Source of the DNA: Phlebiopsis flavidoalba
Lineage: Eukaryota > Basidiomycota > Agaricomycetes > Polyporales > Phanerochaetaceae
Direction: 5' to 3'
DNA: 64,000 nt
Assembly (NCBI GenBank): GCA_035772785.1
Contig: JAOCPU010000001.1
Span: forward strand, 2,170,001 to 2,234,000
Shown here: positions 11,801 through 23,557 of the stretch, one piece after another
Position numbering within the stretch: the first letter of the stretch is position 1
Layout of the letters: each line of letters starts with the position of its first letter
Notes under the pieces: model-generated
Database searches by the model: none
What the model saw: only the letters and a program-made list of their open reading frames with translations
Told to the model about the DNA's origin: nothing
Translations under genes and position numbers: made by a program

Positions 11801-12165
11801 GTAGACGAGGACATACGATGTAAATCCGGGAAAGACCATGGATCTACAGGCCCCGCCACCTCCAATCCCTCCTGGCTGCTCTGTGCTAACAAGATATCGC
11901 AGGTGCCAGTGTTTCACGCAGGACCCAAACGGCGGCTCGGCAAAGAGCAAGTACATCATGCGGCCGCCGTAACGTGGTGCAGCGTGCACTGGGCGGCGCC
12001 CGCGGCGAGCTCGTTGTTCGACATCCGCGTCGAGCGCCCGAAAAGGGCCACACGGCGAGACGGTCGGGTGCCCCGCTTTGGTGTGTGTCCGCTCTGTGTG
12101 CGAGTCGCTGGAACTGACGAGCGTAGATACGCCGTGTCGGGCGCCCCGCCACGGCTGGCCAGTGA
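8833..12165 (+). CDS. PhoD-like metallophosphatase domain protein
   Basis: A member of the large fungal PhoD-like phosphatase family, with a metal-dependent phosphoesterase fold; its physiological substrate is not known. From the ATG at 8833 (MVTPQRGPDGRYQPVETS) there is a disordered Pro-rich lead, then AGPLLRYDTVDE and GVWHGAALVVT, GQEIWV, TFTFWRF, NKGQEMEFVVPGRNQ, DQLYCDGL, EPEMQEWV and MRFA, and FRSGAFARANS-type sequence. Further on are MLNMLDDHD-like remnants (about 10140-10220), a serine/proline insert, KDQVCSKGEYQAVFERA, PRMVFLETR, MGLSGFVNK, NDHWTA, FLSGDVHCA-type sequence, LVKKGKNA, DHRYMLNVVTS, IVNTPPPNG and SKYIMRPPN, LVFDIRVER. The Asp/His metal-binding regions are recognisable in shifted frames. 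Many short introns and indels interrupt it. Start and stop are best estimates; an upstream exon around 8610-8650 is possible. Confidence 0.85.
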
Positions 12166-12199
12166 GCGGCGCAGTGAGGTCAATTATTTATTGTTGTGA

Positions 12200-13660
12200 A
12201 TCACTCTTGTCTTTTAAGTCTCTCTCGGGGCACAATTATTTTACATTCAACTCCCAACTCGCCGGAGCTGGCGGCTTCAGTTGTACCACACTCAGGCACA
12301 TCATGTCTTTTCGTTGTTTTTGACAGCCTTCCCTGCTCACGTATCGTTTACCAAAACCACTATAATAAGCGTATATCGAACGTTCTTGATGTTTCGAACG
12401 TATCACTTGAACTCTGTGGTGAGTGCTGGGAGCCATTATGTTTCAGGCGGTTACGCATATGGAAGCTTGCATATGGCGAACTTTAATGTGGCGCAGCGCT
12501 TGCAACTCTACTCTTTTTTACTCGTATGGTATCTATTACAAACTTACTCTGCTGCCTGTCTTTGGAATGGCTGCCCCCCCCCCCCACCAACACGTATATC
12601 GACTCTAGCTAGATTCCTGGGTGTCGGGTGACGCAAAAATTTTTCTTTCCTGCCGTTTTTTGGACAGATCATGATGGCAACGACCTGTTAGTTGCTGCCA
12701 GCAATGTTCAACAGTTACGAATCTAAAGTCGCTCTGTGGACTCGTGGCTGGCTTCTTTTAGATCATTCAACGGCGCCTACTGCAGGTCCCAACACAGCAG
12801 TCTCACTCTCTGGAGCCGGACGAGTTGGTGGTTGGCGGATAATTTTGCCTTGCGTTTTCTTACGGGCGTAAATTATTTGTAACGGCCAACACATCGGCTT
12901 TCACAGTCACGAAGGAATCACCTTGCACAAATAGCTTGGCCATACCTCGAACGTCGTTTTTGATCCTCCGGTTGGGTTATGTAGCCGCACAAGTTGAACA
13001 AGCAAGGGGCACAGCCCGCCAAAATGCGTCGGCGTTTTCACCAAGTAGCTACAATGAGTTTGAGTGTCCCTTGTCGATAAATGGCATCGGCTGCCATTGG
13101 CACTGCATGCATTGGCAGGGGCGGCCCCCCCGCAGTGCCTGTTCGGCAAAGTCCCAGGTAATCACTGGCTCCTGTTCTTCTGTCGGTGTAGTATCCGTTT
13201 AGTCGGTTACAATTAGATTCATAAGGATGGCGGAGAATACCTGCGGTAGGCTCGCGAGTAAACACGGCATTAGTAACGCTGAAAGCGGTCGGTTTTGTTT
13301 TCATCGGAGGTGTGAATACTAAGCTTTGCGGGCTAAACCATATTGAGGCGTGCTGAGACTTCGACTTATAGTTTTCCGTATATTTGTACACTATCTATCC
13401 CATCGCCAAGCCGCCGACAAGCGTAACATTGGGCTATACGCCCAAGTTAATCAAAAAGCGTACACTTGTCCGAGCCTGTTCTCGTAAAATGCTCATCGTC
13501 GCTGAAGGGTCCACGGGGTCTTTGGCGCGCTCCCCTGAGTCTGTCTTGATCAACGCTCGCATCAGCCCTAGTAAGCCGGACCGCTGCCACCCCCTCCTCC
13601 CCCTCGACGTCCACCACCACTTTCTCCTCCTTCCTCACCGACACCGACCGCGTGCCCGCC
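12200..13660. other. Gene-poor interval
   Basis: About 1.4 kb of lower GC than its surroundings, with a poly-C run near 12573. Open frames of up to about 117 codons occur on both strands (for example 13038-13391, complement) but show no family motif and no clear splice structure. The right end must contain the promoter of the Zn2Cys6 gene. I see no supportable gene. Confidence 0.45.
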
Positions 13661-13670
13661 GCCCGCCAGC

Positions 13671-16600
13671 AATGCCGAAGGCGTCTCTAGGCAGCGATCA
13701 CAGTAGCTCGCTCGCGGCCGCCGCCGCCGCCAAGGCGAACGTGCCTAGTCTCAAGCGCTATCAGGTCCGCCTTCCCCTCACCCGCTGCTGCACTTGTCCC
13801 CGCTCAGACACATCCTCTAGGCCTGCCACCAATGCCGCAAGCGCAAGCTAGTGAGTAAACCCTCGCCTCCCTTCCGCCTACAATATCTCACCCACCGTCT
13901 GATAGAAATGGTAAGGATATATCATGAAAACGCCCGATCCGCGCTGACAGTGGGGGCCTGTGTGTGTTTGTGTGCGGATCGCCGACGCTGCTCCTTTGCT
14001 GCTCCAGTGATGCGAAGCGCCCCTGCTGCTCGACGTGTGTCCGCTCGCACGCGTATGCCGTTGCGCACGCCGTCGAGGGAGCCGCGTCTTTCCGAGCACG
14101 CCCGAGTGCACCTCGACGAGATGCGCATCGCGCGCCGCCCCTGTATCACTCCGTGTGCTTAAATTGCGTCGCGGTATTTGACGCGGAGGAGCGGGAACTC
14201 GTCTCAAGAAAGTTGTATGAAAAGATGAGCGCGACAAGATTCGTGAGTTTCAATGTAAGAGGGTTCCGGCGAGTTGTACTCATGGGCGCGCAGGACGCAC
14301 TTGAGGCGCTCAAGCTGCGCGGAAAAGGACCACGGCACTGCTTCACTCCAGACGTCTTCGCCTCCGCAAAAGGGCGGTAGTAGCGCCGCCGCCGCCGCCG
14401 CCGCGGCTTCCTCACCCGCGAGCTCCCTGCACTCGCTTCTTGGCGAGACCAAGCCCCCCGAGTTCAAGTACAACGGCGCCGGCGAGAGCTCGCCCTCAGC
14501 CGAGTTTGGGAACTTCCAGGGCCCGCCGCCGCAGCTTGCCCCGCTCCAGACTCCGGCCCCCAACGGGTATACATGGGCGGTGCGAAGCACCCCTCAGTAC
14601 GTATTTCGGCCTACCGTATTTCTCGCGACGGGGCATCCCACGCCCGCTTATGGCGGCAGCTCACCCGCCAAGCGACTGAACAGACTTGCGTTGACATCCG
14701 AAAGTTGGGCCCGCACCGAACCTTCCGAACGCCGGAAATCACCCGACGACTGTAGGTTTTCTCTCGCTCTCTTCCACTGTGGCCTCTTTCTGACGAGGAG
14801 GCTGATAATGGCGCCTAGAGGTGTGCAGAGGCTTCCTTTTTAGATCATATGCATGCGACGGCATTCCAAGCTCCACATCCACGCGTTTCTCGCGGATCGC
14901 CTCGATGTTGCCCCTAGAGGCGCGAATCCGCGCTTCCCTCGCTACGGTCCTCTCCACGCGACCCCACATTCGTGACGCCGTCTATCGGACCCTAGCCTTC
15001 CTCTTACACCGCTATATTACCGTGCTCCACGAACCATTGTTGTTCGTCGACCATCGTCGACACCACCCTGTGCGTTGTTTTTGTTTTGTCTCTGCCCACT
15101 GCCCCTATCCCAGCCCCTGACCGCTCAACCTGGTCGCGTCTTTCTTTTGTAATGCAGAATAATGAGATGCAGAACGGGCGCTGGGCGGAAATCGCACTTC
15201 CTGCCCGGACGTGTGTTACCGGCGAGGCGACCTAGTCGTGCTCCCCCGAGAACTTTTTCAGTAGTCATGTTAAGCAGCGCGCGATTCGTCAAATGAGCAG
15301 CGACCGTCGGAGATTGGGCTTCGTGCGCGGCGACTTTGCGTCCCTCCAAGGTGGCAGCCTGTCCGGCGATATGCCACCCCCAGGGCGCAGGCCTGCTGAC
15401 GATGTGTCCCTTCTGAATACAGCGCAAATGATCCTCACGTGGTGGTATCTCAGCCAGGCGTGGCAGGTGAGTTCTGGACGTGGCGGGTGACGCGACGTCA
15501 TGCTGACGATAACGCACAGGTGGACCGAGTGTCGTCAGTGTCTTTTGTTATGTTTTTCATCTTCCCTCGTAGGGCGATCCACCCGGTGGGCTCTTAGGCT
15601 GACGTTACTGGCGGCTCAGGGCTATTCTAGGCGTGCTTTCCTGTCCGCGGCGACGGGCGTGGTGCGGTGTACGGTCTGCGCCATGCAGCATCAGTACGTG
15701 CTATACGACCAGCCGCGATCACGCATTACAGAGCCACCGTCGGTGCTTTGCGCCCGCCAAGAGCCCGTGATCGAAGACGAGATCAGGCGGAATAAAACGT
15801 TCTGGATCGGTGGGTGCGCAAGGTTTATCATTCCGACTTAGGCGAGGCTGACAGGGGCTGGGCAGCGTATGCTATGGAGCGGCAGCAGGGCACAGGTAAT
15901 GGCTGGGCGCTGAGCTTGGATGATGTCTAGATGTGTGTCAGTTGTTGCCATTACTTGATGCGGGGACAGTAACCAGTTGTTTTTCGATCAGGGGGTACGT
16001 GCATGCGCGCGTGGTATTGTTTCTTACGCGTGTATGCTGACGCGTATGCGCAGTGTGCTTGTGCTGCCAGACGACCGACAGTGGGTCGTACGACCCACAT
16101 CTGCTGTACAAGCACCCGGAAAGCCAGACGGACCCGTTCATCTTGTTCGTCAAGAGCGCGATTCTGCCCTCAGTCAAAGGTCAAAGACGGTACAATCTGC
16201 GCTTCCGATGGAAGTTTTTCAACAGCGATGGCGCACCGAGCTCTTTCGACGAACAGCGCCGCGTTCGACCCCCGCGCAATACGACGCGACTGCCACCGCG
16301 GCATTTCCAACAAACTCGACGCGCTCGTTGCTGGGTTCCGCGGCTCCTTCCCGCCCCACCTCCGCTCGCCTGTTCAGGACAGGCGACGTGCTCGACCCAT
16401 ACCTTACACTGCCTGCACCGCCGCGCAGCCTGCTGTGAGTACGTTGCACTTGTCTCCCCCATATTTTCCACGTTATTGCACACACCGGCCCCACCTGGCC
16501 TTTTTCACACCCCTTCTCCCGCGAGGGTGCTTCGATATGATTTCCATTTTCGCCGCCGGCACGCTGCAAACGGAAGCTGACATGCGTCGTACCGTCTTCC

Positions 16601-17319
16601 CTCGGGTTTTCACATCGGGGCAGCGCGCATATGCCTCCTGCACGAGCCGCACGCGAAGCCGGACTAGACCGCTGCGTGTCCTCGGGCAAGACGCTCCTCG
16701 CATCGCGCGCGATCCTCGACTTGATGTATGTCCTCGCCGCGACAAATTACGGATGTCTTCGCATGCTCCGACCTTCAAGCCTTTGTGCGTACACCCTCTA
16801 GCTTCTCTCTCGCCGCGTGCGCTGATGGTGTGAAAAAAACACGCAGATGTGCTGCATACATGGCCGGGCGCGTGCTCGTGCGCTTCCTTCGCGCCGCGAG
16901 TTGATGATAATAATCGGAACGAGTCAACCTCGGGTGCTGCAGCGCGAGGTGTCGTATGTTCGGTACGTGACTTGTGATGGTCGAGTCCGCCACTGGTAAC
17001 ACTGACGACCCCATCTTTACAGAACGATGTGTCCATAGGGCTGGCGAGCAGCGTGCCCTTGCCTGTGAGTGCCCCCCATTCAATTATCAACGTACAAGTG
17101 GACGATATGTGCTGAAAGAGGTTGTGCGCAGACCGGTATTGCACGGATGTCGCGCACGATACGCTCAGTGACACATGTGCGGGCAGCAAGACCCTTGCGG
17201 ACAGCATACCAGATCACGCTCCCTCCACGCGGCTTACTACAATAGAGCTCTCGCGGCGAACGTCGCGGCCGATGGTGTCGAATATCCCGCACACTGTGGA
17301 GCATATTGTGCTCTCTTAA
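13671..17319 (+). CDS. Zn2Cys6 fungal transcription factor with fungal-specific TF domain
   Basis: Nuclear DNA-binding regulator; its target genes are unknown. The ATG at 13671 gives MPKASLGSDHSSSLAAAAAA, then LKRYQ, an intron, and the first half of the zinc cluster ACHQCRKRKL. A second intron leads to CDAKRPCCSTCVRSHAYAVA. A coiled-coil-like stretch (DALEALKLRGK), a poly-Ala/Ser linker (GCC repeat at about 14384) and LHSLLGETKPPEFKYN follow. The fungal_trans middle homology region shows QMILTWWYLSQA, VIEDEIRRNKTFW, QGTGNGWALSLDD, VLPDDRQW, LYKHPESQTDPFILFVK and NLRFRWKFF, SFPPHLR. The C-terminal part shows TAARAILDLMYVLA-like and FMAGRVLVRFLR-type sequence. The stop (about 17317) is the first plausible end after VEHIVLS. 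A base or two seems lost at the zinc-cluster exon junction. Confidence 0.85.
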
Positions 17320-17595
17320 CCCCTCCTATTCTGTCTGTTTTTCGCTTTCCCGCGCTCGTACACGTTTTCTTATTCCACCCGGAACGCTCTTTCCTTTCCT
17401 TTTTTCTCTTCTGTTTTTCTCCTCTTTGAACTGACGGCAGCACGTTTTTGTTCCGTTCGTGTCAACCGGGGATGTAGCTTGCCTTTGTTGTTTTTACCTT
17501 GCCTTGTGGTACTTAATCGCCCCGCTCGCTCTCTACCGTACCGTACTTTCTCGTCCCCCCCTCTCCATACGCGGCCGCACGTCCCCATCGGCCTG

Positions 17596-17612
17596 TAAAT
17601 ATATATAAACCT
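17596..17612 (+). promoter_or_regulatory. TATA-like element (weak)
   Basis: A run reading taaatatatataaacc lies about 280 bp after the transcription-factor stop. It could be a TATA box for a rightward transcript, or simply AT-rich 3' flank. No start codon with a confident gene follows. Confidence 0.2.
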
Positions 17613-17704
17613 GCTGAATATGATACTTCTGTCCATCGCTAAACCCGTAGCCACATCGTGCCCAATCTATACTGCTACCTCGTCCTCGGCAGTTATACAT
17701 ATAC

Positions 17705-18900
17705 TACACATTAGGACGAGCGCGCGCAGCGAGTTCCTCGTCGATTGTCCGCCGACGCTGCTCGCCCCGTCCGCGTCGTCGTACTGTCGGTGTTGTACCC
17801 GCTCGCATCGCCCAATGTAGTATCGGTCGCCACGGTACACTCCTTTCGATTGACCCCGCCAGTGGCAGAGTGCGCCCGCTCCGCCTCTCCATCCATCTCT
17901 ATGTCTTCAATGGGGAACACGCCAAGCGGCGGAGGTTGCAGCCTCGACCGACGCCGCGCGGCCATGCTAGTCCCTGCTGGCTTGCTTGCAAGGGCAGGCG
18001 CCGGCAAGGACCGGGCCTCTTCGTTTTCGCGGCCGCTTGGCGCTCTTGATGTCGGCGCTGCTTAGCCTAGGGCGCGCCCGTTATTGGCGCGGAATGCGGC
18101 CTCCTGCTTGGCCCAGCTTTCTTTCGCCTCCGGCTTCTGCGTTGGCCGTCGCTCGATTATGCTCGGTGGTGGTCCTCCCTGGTGAGCGTCCGCGGCTCAT
18201 TCGTCGCTGCAGCTTGTGTGGGCGAGGGGGCGTTTGGGCGCGGGTCGAAGTGTGGTTCCTTGTGCGCGAGCTCCTCAGTCTTCCTGTCTGTTCGAGCGGC
18301 GAAACTGCTCCTTCCATGTACTCCGTGGTACCGCTCACACATGGGGCGGCCACGTCGGCGTAGCGTTCGGCAGGCTTGACGTCCGTCAGCTCGCCGCCAA
18401 GGAGGAGCGCGTCGATGTCGGGCGTTGGCGGTGAACGTCCTAGTCGGGGCCTGGTTGAGCCTGCACCTCGGCCTCGTTTGAAGGCGAGAGATTGCGTAGT
18501 AGCCCGGCTGCCGTCGTCGAATCGGTTGCTCGCGGTGCTCAGACGAATGCCCTCGCGGTGTTTCGCGCCGACTCGTTTTTCCTGGTGCTTGTTCGCACGG
18601 TGTCGTTGCGCAGCGGCAACGGTAGTTACAAGAACAAGGTCATGGAACGCAAATGCACTCCCATGAGTTGTCCCGGTTCACGAATAACGCGATGCTACGA
18701 TTTCGGCGGATCTACGTGTGGGCCAGAGGCCGCGTAGCCGCGCAGGCTCGGAGGTGCGCGCAGGGCTCCCGCGCGCGTTGCACCGCGCAAATTCTTCAAC
18801 CGTCGCCGGGACTTTTCAGCACGTTTGCCACGGCGGCCGTGCGGCTGTGTTGGATCGAGCTTCGCGCCGACTTTGTACGGACTCAGCATCGCGTCCTATT
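17705..18900 (-). CDS. Unidentified coding-like region
   Basis: I do not recognise a family. On the minus strand long hydrophilic frames with G/C-rich third positions can be followed. At about 18380-18440 one reads IDALLLGGELTDVKPAERYA. A segment at 18060-18150 reads EAKESWAKQEAAFRANNG. A tail at 17711-18007 contains VFPIEDIEMDGEAERAHSA and ends in a stop at about 17711. The pieces are in different frames, as in neighbouring genes. The plus strand is also fairly open here, so strand assignment is a judgement from sequence character only. Confidence 0.3.
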
Positions 18901-18999
18901 GAAGACGCGGATCATTTCCCCCTTGCTCTGTGCGCCTGCTGGTACTCGAGCGAGTTCAAAAGTGGACTGCCTGGCATGACCGTCGCTTAGTACTCGATA

Positions 19000-20196
19000 G
19001 CGATGCAAGCTCCGCGTGCTTGAATGTGCGCCGGGCCTCTGTGCGCGTCCCTTTAGTGTGCTCGGGGCACGGGCCTGCGTCGGAGCGGCCTCGAGATATT
19101 ACAATCCCGACTCACCGTCGCACCGACCTGAAAAACCGGCCTCGCCCGTACTGCGCTGCGGTCGCGAAAGAGGAATCTCTCTCGTTCCTTCTGTGTCCCT
19201 CGCATTGCCGTATCGTGTATCCCATCGAGTCCCGGCCGTCCCGGGGCCCGTTCTGATAGAATGGGTCCTAATTCCCCGTACGGCGCGAAAACCGCACACG
19301 CGGCACGTGTGCTTCCCCTCCAACCAGCTTGCTCCCCTATGGCTTGTTCTCCCTGCCGCCCTCGTTACCTATTGTGACCTCCACTGTACCACTTTCCCTC
19401 CCGCACCGGTGCATTACATCGTGCGCTTCTCTAAACCCATTGTCCAGCGCGTTATGCGCAGGCCAAGCCCGTCCTGCGAGACCTTGATGACGGACTTCTG
19501 TCTGTCTTCCCAGGATACGCGGAAACGATCCGTTGGCGCACGACTCGACGATCGTGCGGAAGGGTATACCACCCTCGATTACCAGTCACGCACGCCAGCG
19601 GGAGTATATCGAAAGTTGAGGCGGTTGTGGCAGAGCGGCCCTCGGTATTGTTGTAGGAGGAGGATGGCCAGAAGGGCGCGATGGCGGCACGAATGATGGG
19701 TGTCGTAGAGATGGTGAGTCGTGGCCAGGGGGCTCAAAGAGGTCTTGCTTGTGGAGTACCACATTTTCGGAAGGATTGGGAGTGTCGCCTCGTTCGGAAA
19801 GCGCAGGTGATGCTGTGGCCCCTGCGGACAAGTGCCAGTAGTCTCCCCGTTTGCGCTTTCCGGCTGGGACGCTTTACTGGGGACGGCAAGTAGTGCAACC
19901 GGTGCTGGTGAGGCCTCACGAGGTGAGCCAGGTGCTTCCATTGACGGAGATAGTCGTGGTCAGGGTTTGAGGTGTGAGTCTTTAGGTCAGTGGTGGTCCG
20001 AGGACTCCTTCCGGTAGGTCCTCCGATGTGCAGTGGCCGGAAAAATGTTGCTATCTGCCAACAAACGATGTTGAATACTTGTCATGTCCAACTTTAGCGG
20101 GTAGAGCAGGTGGACTTGCGGGAAGATGTACTAAACAGTGTGATCTACTCTGACGACAATGACCGAGGACCTACGGAAGATACAGACGTGAGATAG
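19000..20196 (+). CDS. Unidentified coding-like region ending before the E2 gene
   Basis: The plus strand shows a plausible intron (about 19377-19450, ending cccattgtccag) followed by coding-like AKPVLRDLDDGLLSVFPGY and NDPLAHDSTIVRKGIPPSI, then SHARQREYIES. An acidic C-terminal exon (REDVLNSVIYSDDNDRGPTE) ends at a TAG near 20196. Frames shift between pieces. The 5' end is unclear and the protein is not recognised. It ends about 220 bp before the E2 start codon. Confidence 0.35.
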
Positions 20197-20417
20197 GCTA
20201 ATGAAGGCTGCGAGTAAGCCTTAGGTCGCGTTGGCAGAGCCCCCCGTTTTGGAAAGGGCGCATCACACCGCAAATTGATACGCGCGCGGAGACATTGACG
20301 GCATTAGGGCGCTTTGTTTTGTCCCAACCTGCTTGCCACTGCCCGCGACGGGCGTGAAGGGCAGCACATCGAGCTGCGTGAACATCGCGTAGTTTTGACA
20401 CACACTTGATCTACATA

Positions 20418-21432
20418 ATGACTTCTCTGAGGTGAGAATATGCCCTGCCTCGGATTAGATGAACCATTGACGTTGTGACAGACGCATCCAGAAGGTACAC
20501 ACTTCCGCCACACGCGACCATGTCTGACATTGACCCGCGCAACAGGAACTTTCGGATCTAAACAACAGACCCATTGAGGTGAGCTGATCGGCCAAATCAT
20601 CTTTGGTTCTGCTAAACGCGTCATGAAACTGCTTTTAGGGTCTCGAAGTAGAGCCCGAGGAGGGTAACATGTACCTATGTGCATGGCGGTGTGCACTCAA
20701 GGCGTCGGTGAGGGCTTGTCCTCTCTCGAACAATGTTTCGGCCCCAATATTAACGAATCAACCAGAATGATAGCCCATACAAGGGTGGGACCTTCCACTT
20801 TACGTTGACTTTGCCAGAGAACTTCCGTTCAAGGCACCCACTGTACGTGCGATGGAGTCCGCAAAATTACTTAAACCCGAGACTTAACCGTGTTTTATAG
20901 GTCGCATTCACACGACAAAGATCTACCATCCCGGAATTAACGAAGAAGGTCATATCTGTGTACCAGTACTACCGTACGTGATCAAGTGTGTTTCTCCACA
21001 TGCTTTAGCCTTGTGTACTTCTTCTCACAGCATGTAACAGTGGAAGCCCGCTGTCACCCTTTCATCTGGTGAGTGGTATTTGTCTCCGCGTGTTTCATGT
21101 GCCATGGTCGTACTGGGGATGTTAACGTCCTCCGGGCTTTAGTTCTAGCGATTATTCAAGAGAAAGTGAACAAACCCGAGTCCCGACGACCCATTTGAAC
21201 CCTGAGAATCGCTGCGGTACGTCGGTCTAGAATGTCCTTGCAATTTCTGCTGCGACGCTCCGCGTGTCGATATGATGACTGCTTCCATCAGTTGATGAAA
21301 ACCGACTACTCCAGGTTTCAGGCCACCGCCAAGGAGTGGACCAAGAAGTAAGTACTACACATTCACGTAGCGCGATTTGTCGCTCCCCAGTTCGACTGCT
21401 CACACGTGTGGTCTAGGTATGCGTCAGCATGA
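20418..21432 (+). CDS. Ubiquitin-conjugating enzyme E2 (UBC domain)
   Basis: Carries ubiquitin as a thioester on a catalytic Cys and passes it on with an E3. The gene is highly split. Exon 1 is 14 nt (20418-20431, MTSL), exon 2 is 13 nt (20482-20494, giving RRIQK at the junctions), and exon 3 is 33 nt (20546-20578, ELSDLNNRPIE). Exon 4 (20639-20707) gives GLEVEPEEGNMYL. Later exons give SPYKGGTFHFTLTLPENF, KIYHPGINEEGHICVPVL with the catalytic-type Cys, QWKPAVTLSS, IIQEKVN and FQATAKEWTKKYASA, stopping at 21430-21432. About 150 residues is normal for a UBC-only E2. The mix resembles Ubc4/UBE2D and UBE2L3. The usual HPN motif reads HPG. Two indels (near 20825 and 20910) must be discounted. Confidence 0.9.
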
Positions 21433-22032
21433 TGTACATACGGTGGTCGCACACCGACGCTGCGGAAGGCCCTAGATCATGAACGACAATACCGAGCGCA
21501 AACTCGAATGTAACTCTAGTTGTATAATGGAACAAAGCTTCACTGTCTAGATCCTCAGATGCACTCCACCGCTATCTAATCTTCACGCAATCTAGGTACA
21601 CAGATAATCTCCTGTGAGAAAGGCTGACCATTACGCAGCTCGAAAGCAGTGTCCTCGACGAGATTTCCGCATCTCCTGCGTACGTTAAACCTTCAAATCT
21701 CATGCTGACCTTCACACGCCATCATGCCTACGGGCTTAATGGTCCAATTACTCTCACGTACTTGACGAAACGTGCGTTGGAGCGTCGGTCGGCCGACCTG
21801 TGATGCCAGCGTCGTGGCCGGCGCGTCGCTTCAAACATCTCACCCTCCTCGCAGACAGAGGGTCACGAACGTGATCGCAAGGGTCTCTAAGGACATGCGG
21901 CATTCCGTTCTAGGTCTACGCGACACGGTAGGCGTTATTCGGGGTAGCGCTTTGGGCCGCTCGTAGAGGTATAAAGATGACCGCACAACGATTAGGACGA
22001 ACTTCGGGACGGCGGTCTTGATTCCACCCAAC
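21433..22032. other. Spacer between E2 and SurE-like genes
   Basis: Both flanking genes point right, so this holds the E2 3' UTR and the promoter of the SurE-like gene. Open frames at 21772-21966 (+) and 21840-22109 (-) have no recognisable content. Nothing else is seen. Confidence 0.45.
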
Positions 22033-23557
22033 ATGCTGAACCGATTCAGCAAGCTACTTGCTCTTGCCTTCTTCGGCCTTTGCACTGCATCCGTCGCCTT
22101 CGGTCTCAAAAAAACATTCTCTTGACCAACGATGACAGCTGGGCATCGGCCAACATCAGGTTCGTCGCCTTTTTCACATCCACAAGCAACCTCTCACACC
22201 GAACATAGGGCGACCCATGCCGCTTTGAAGGCTGCCGGCCACGATGTCCTCTTGGTCGCGTAGGTCCCAGTATATTTCACACCATCAATGTTATTCACGA
22301 CAACACAGTCCTGCAGTCCAGAACTCCGGCCAAGGTGGCCGCTTCCAGCTACCCACTGTCAACATTACTGCTCCCGGTGGCGAGTTTGGATCGATCCCAA
22401 TTGGTGCACCCTTCTTCGGACACGATGACAATGACAATACGACTTGTACGCAATTTATGGTTTTCTCGTTTACTTTCTCCGTTCACACGCATCACAGGGT
22501 ACTTCAACGGCAACTCCGGGTGCATCGGTATGTGTCTCATACTCGCGTTTAGGATTTTGATTTTGACTGTGATTTCAGGCAGTTTTCGGAATGGATATCA
22601 TCGCTCCGATGCACTTCGAGAATCAGAGCATCGATTTGGTAGTCGCAGGACCAAATGAGGGTGCCAACGCGGGGCCATTCCTCTATACGCTGAGCGGTAC
22701 CATGGGTGCAACTTACATCTCTCGGTCTACCGTGGCGTGCGTTCTGCCTTGATGAGGGGTATCGGTTAATAACCAAGTTTGCTCTGAATCAGGTTCCTGC
22801 GATTGCTTTCTCGGCCGCAAACAACACGCATCGCTCATTCACCACCAACACCGGCGAAGCTAACGATCCTGCGAACGTTGTAGCCCGTCTAACAACCAAC
22901 TTTGTGAACGCGCTTGCTAATGTGTTCCACACCTGGTCAAAGACTGTTCCCTCCTGGAGTTGGTATTGGGTCAGTTTTACCGTGTCCTTGTCAACAGTAT
23001 CTTTTGATTTAAATCACTGATTGTAGAGTCAACTACCCTTTGTTCGGACCTGACAGCAACTGCACCGACGTGAGTGGTTTCGGTGGTAGACAAATGATGG
23101 TTACTGAGCGATGTTCACATGCTGCGTTACAGCCTCCATTTACACTCACTCGTTTGACTGGCGGCGCCAAAGCTCCCAGTATTGTGATTGGGGACAACGG
23201 CTTCCCCGTTGAGCGGGACCTGTAAGTTATAACAGCCAGGAGGTGGTTACTATCGTGGGTGCTTAACACCTCTCGCAGTTGTTATGCCTACAGTCAACGT
23301 CAACTTCAGTGGCGTGAACATCCTCCCAGGTTAGTCCATCCTACTTGCCATGCTACACGCTATTACTTACCTTGCTATAGGCGAGACCGTCATCAGCGCA
23401 CAGTGCATGACCTCCGTGTCTGTATTCGCTGTTGATTTATGACGCTCCTTCCGCGATCGCAGAGCCCGTCCAGCTCGCGTATGATGCCGCTCTTTGGAAA
23501 GAGCTCTCTTTAAATCGTTTAGAAATTAGCAGTACTTACCCGACATACGCCAAGTGA
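22033..23557 (+). CDS. Secreted SurE-like 5'/3'-nucleotidase (acid phosphatase SurE fold)
   Basis: SurE-family phosphatases remove terminal phosphates from nucleotides using a divalent metal. The ATG at 22033-22035 begins with a signal peptide (FSKLLALAFFGLCTASVA), so the protein likely enters the secretory route. The metal-binding N-terminal signature ILLTNDDSWASANIR follows after a one-base slip in the A run at 22109-22115. Further motifs are AALKAAGHDVLLVAPVQNSG, FFGHDDNDNTT, AVFGMDIIAP, VVAGPNEGANAGPFLYTLSG, VPAIAFSAANNT, NVVARLTTNFVNALA, NYPLFGPDSNCTDV, FTRLTGGAKAPSIV and AEPVQLAYDAAL, with the stop at 23555-23557. Five or more short introns are evident. It stands alone among nuclear and mitochondrial genes. 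Confidence 0.88.

Noticed and set aside
17880..18070. MGNTPSGGG start, suggesting a myristoylated Sip5-like protein on the plus strand
   Set aside because: No RING-like CPIC block or other family motif follows, and the minus strand reads better over the same bases.
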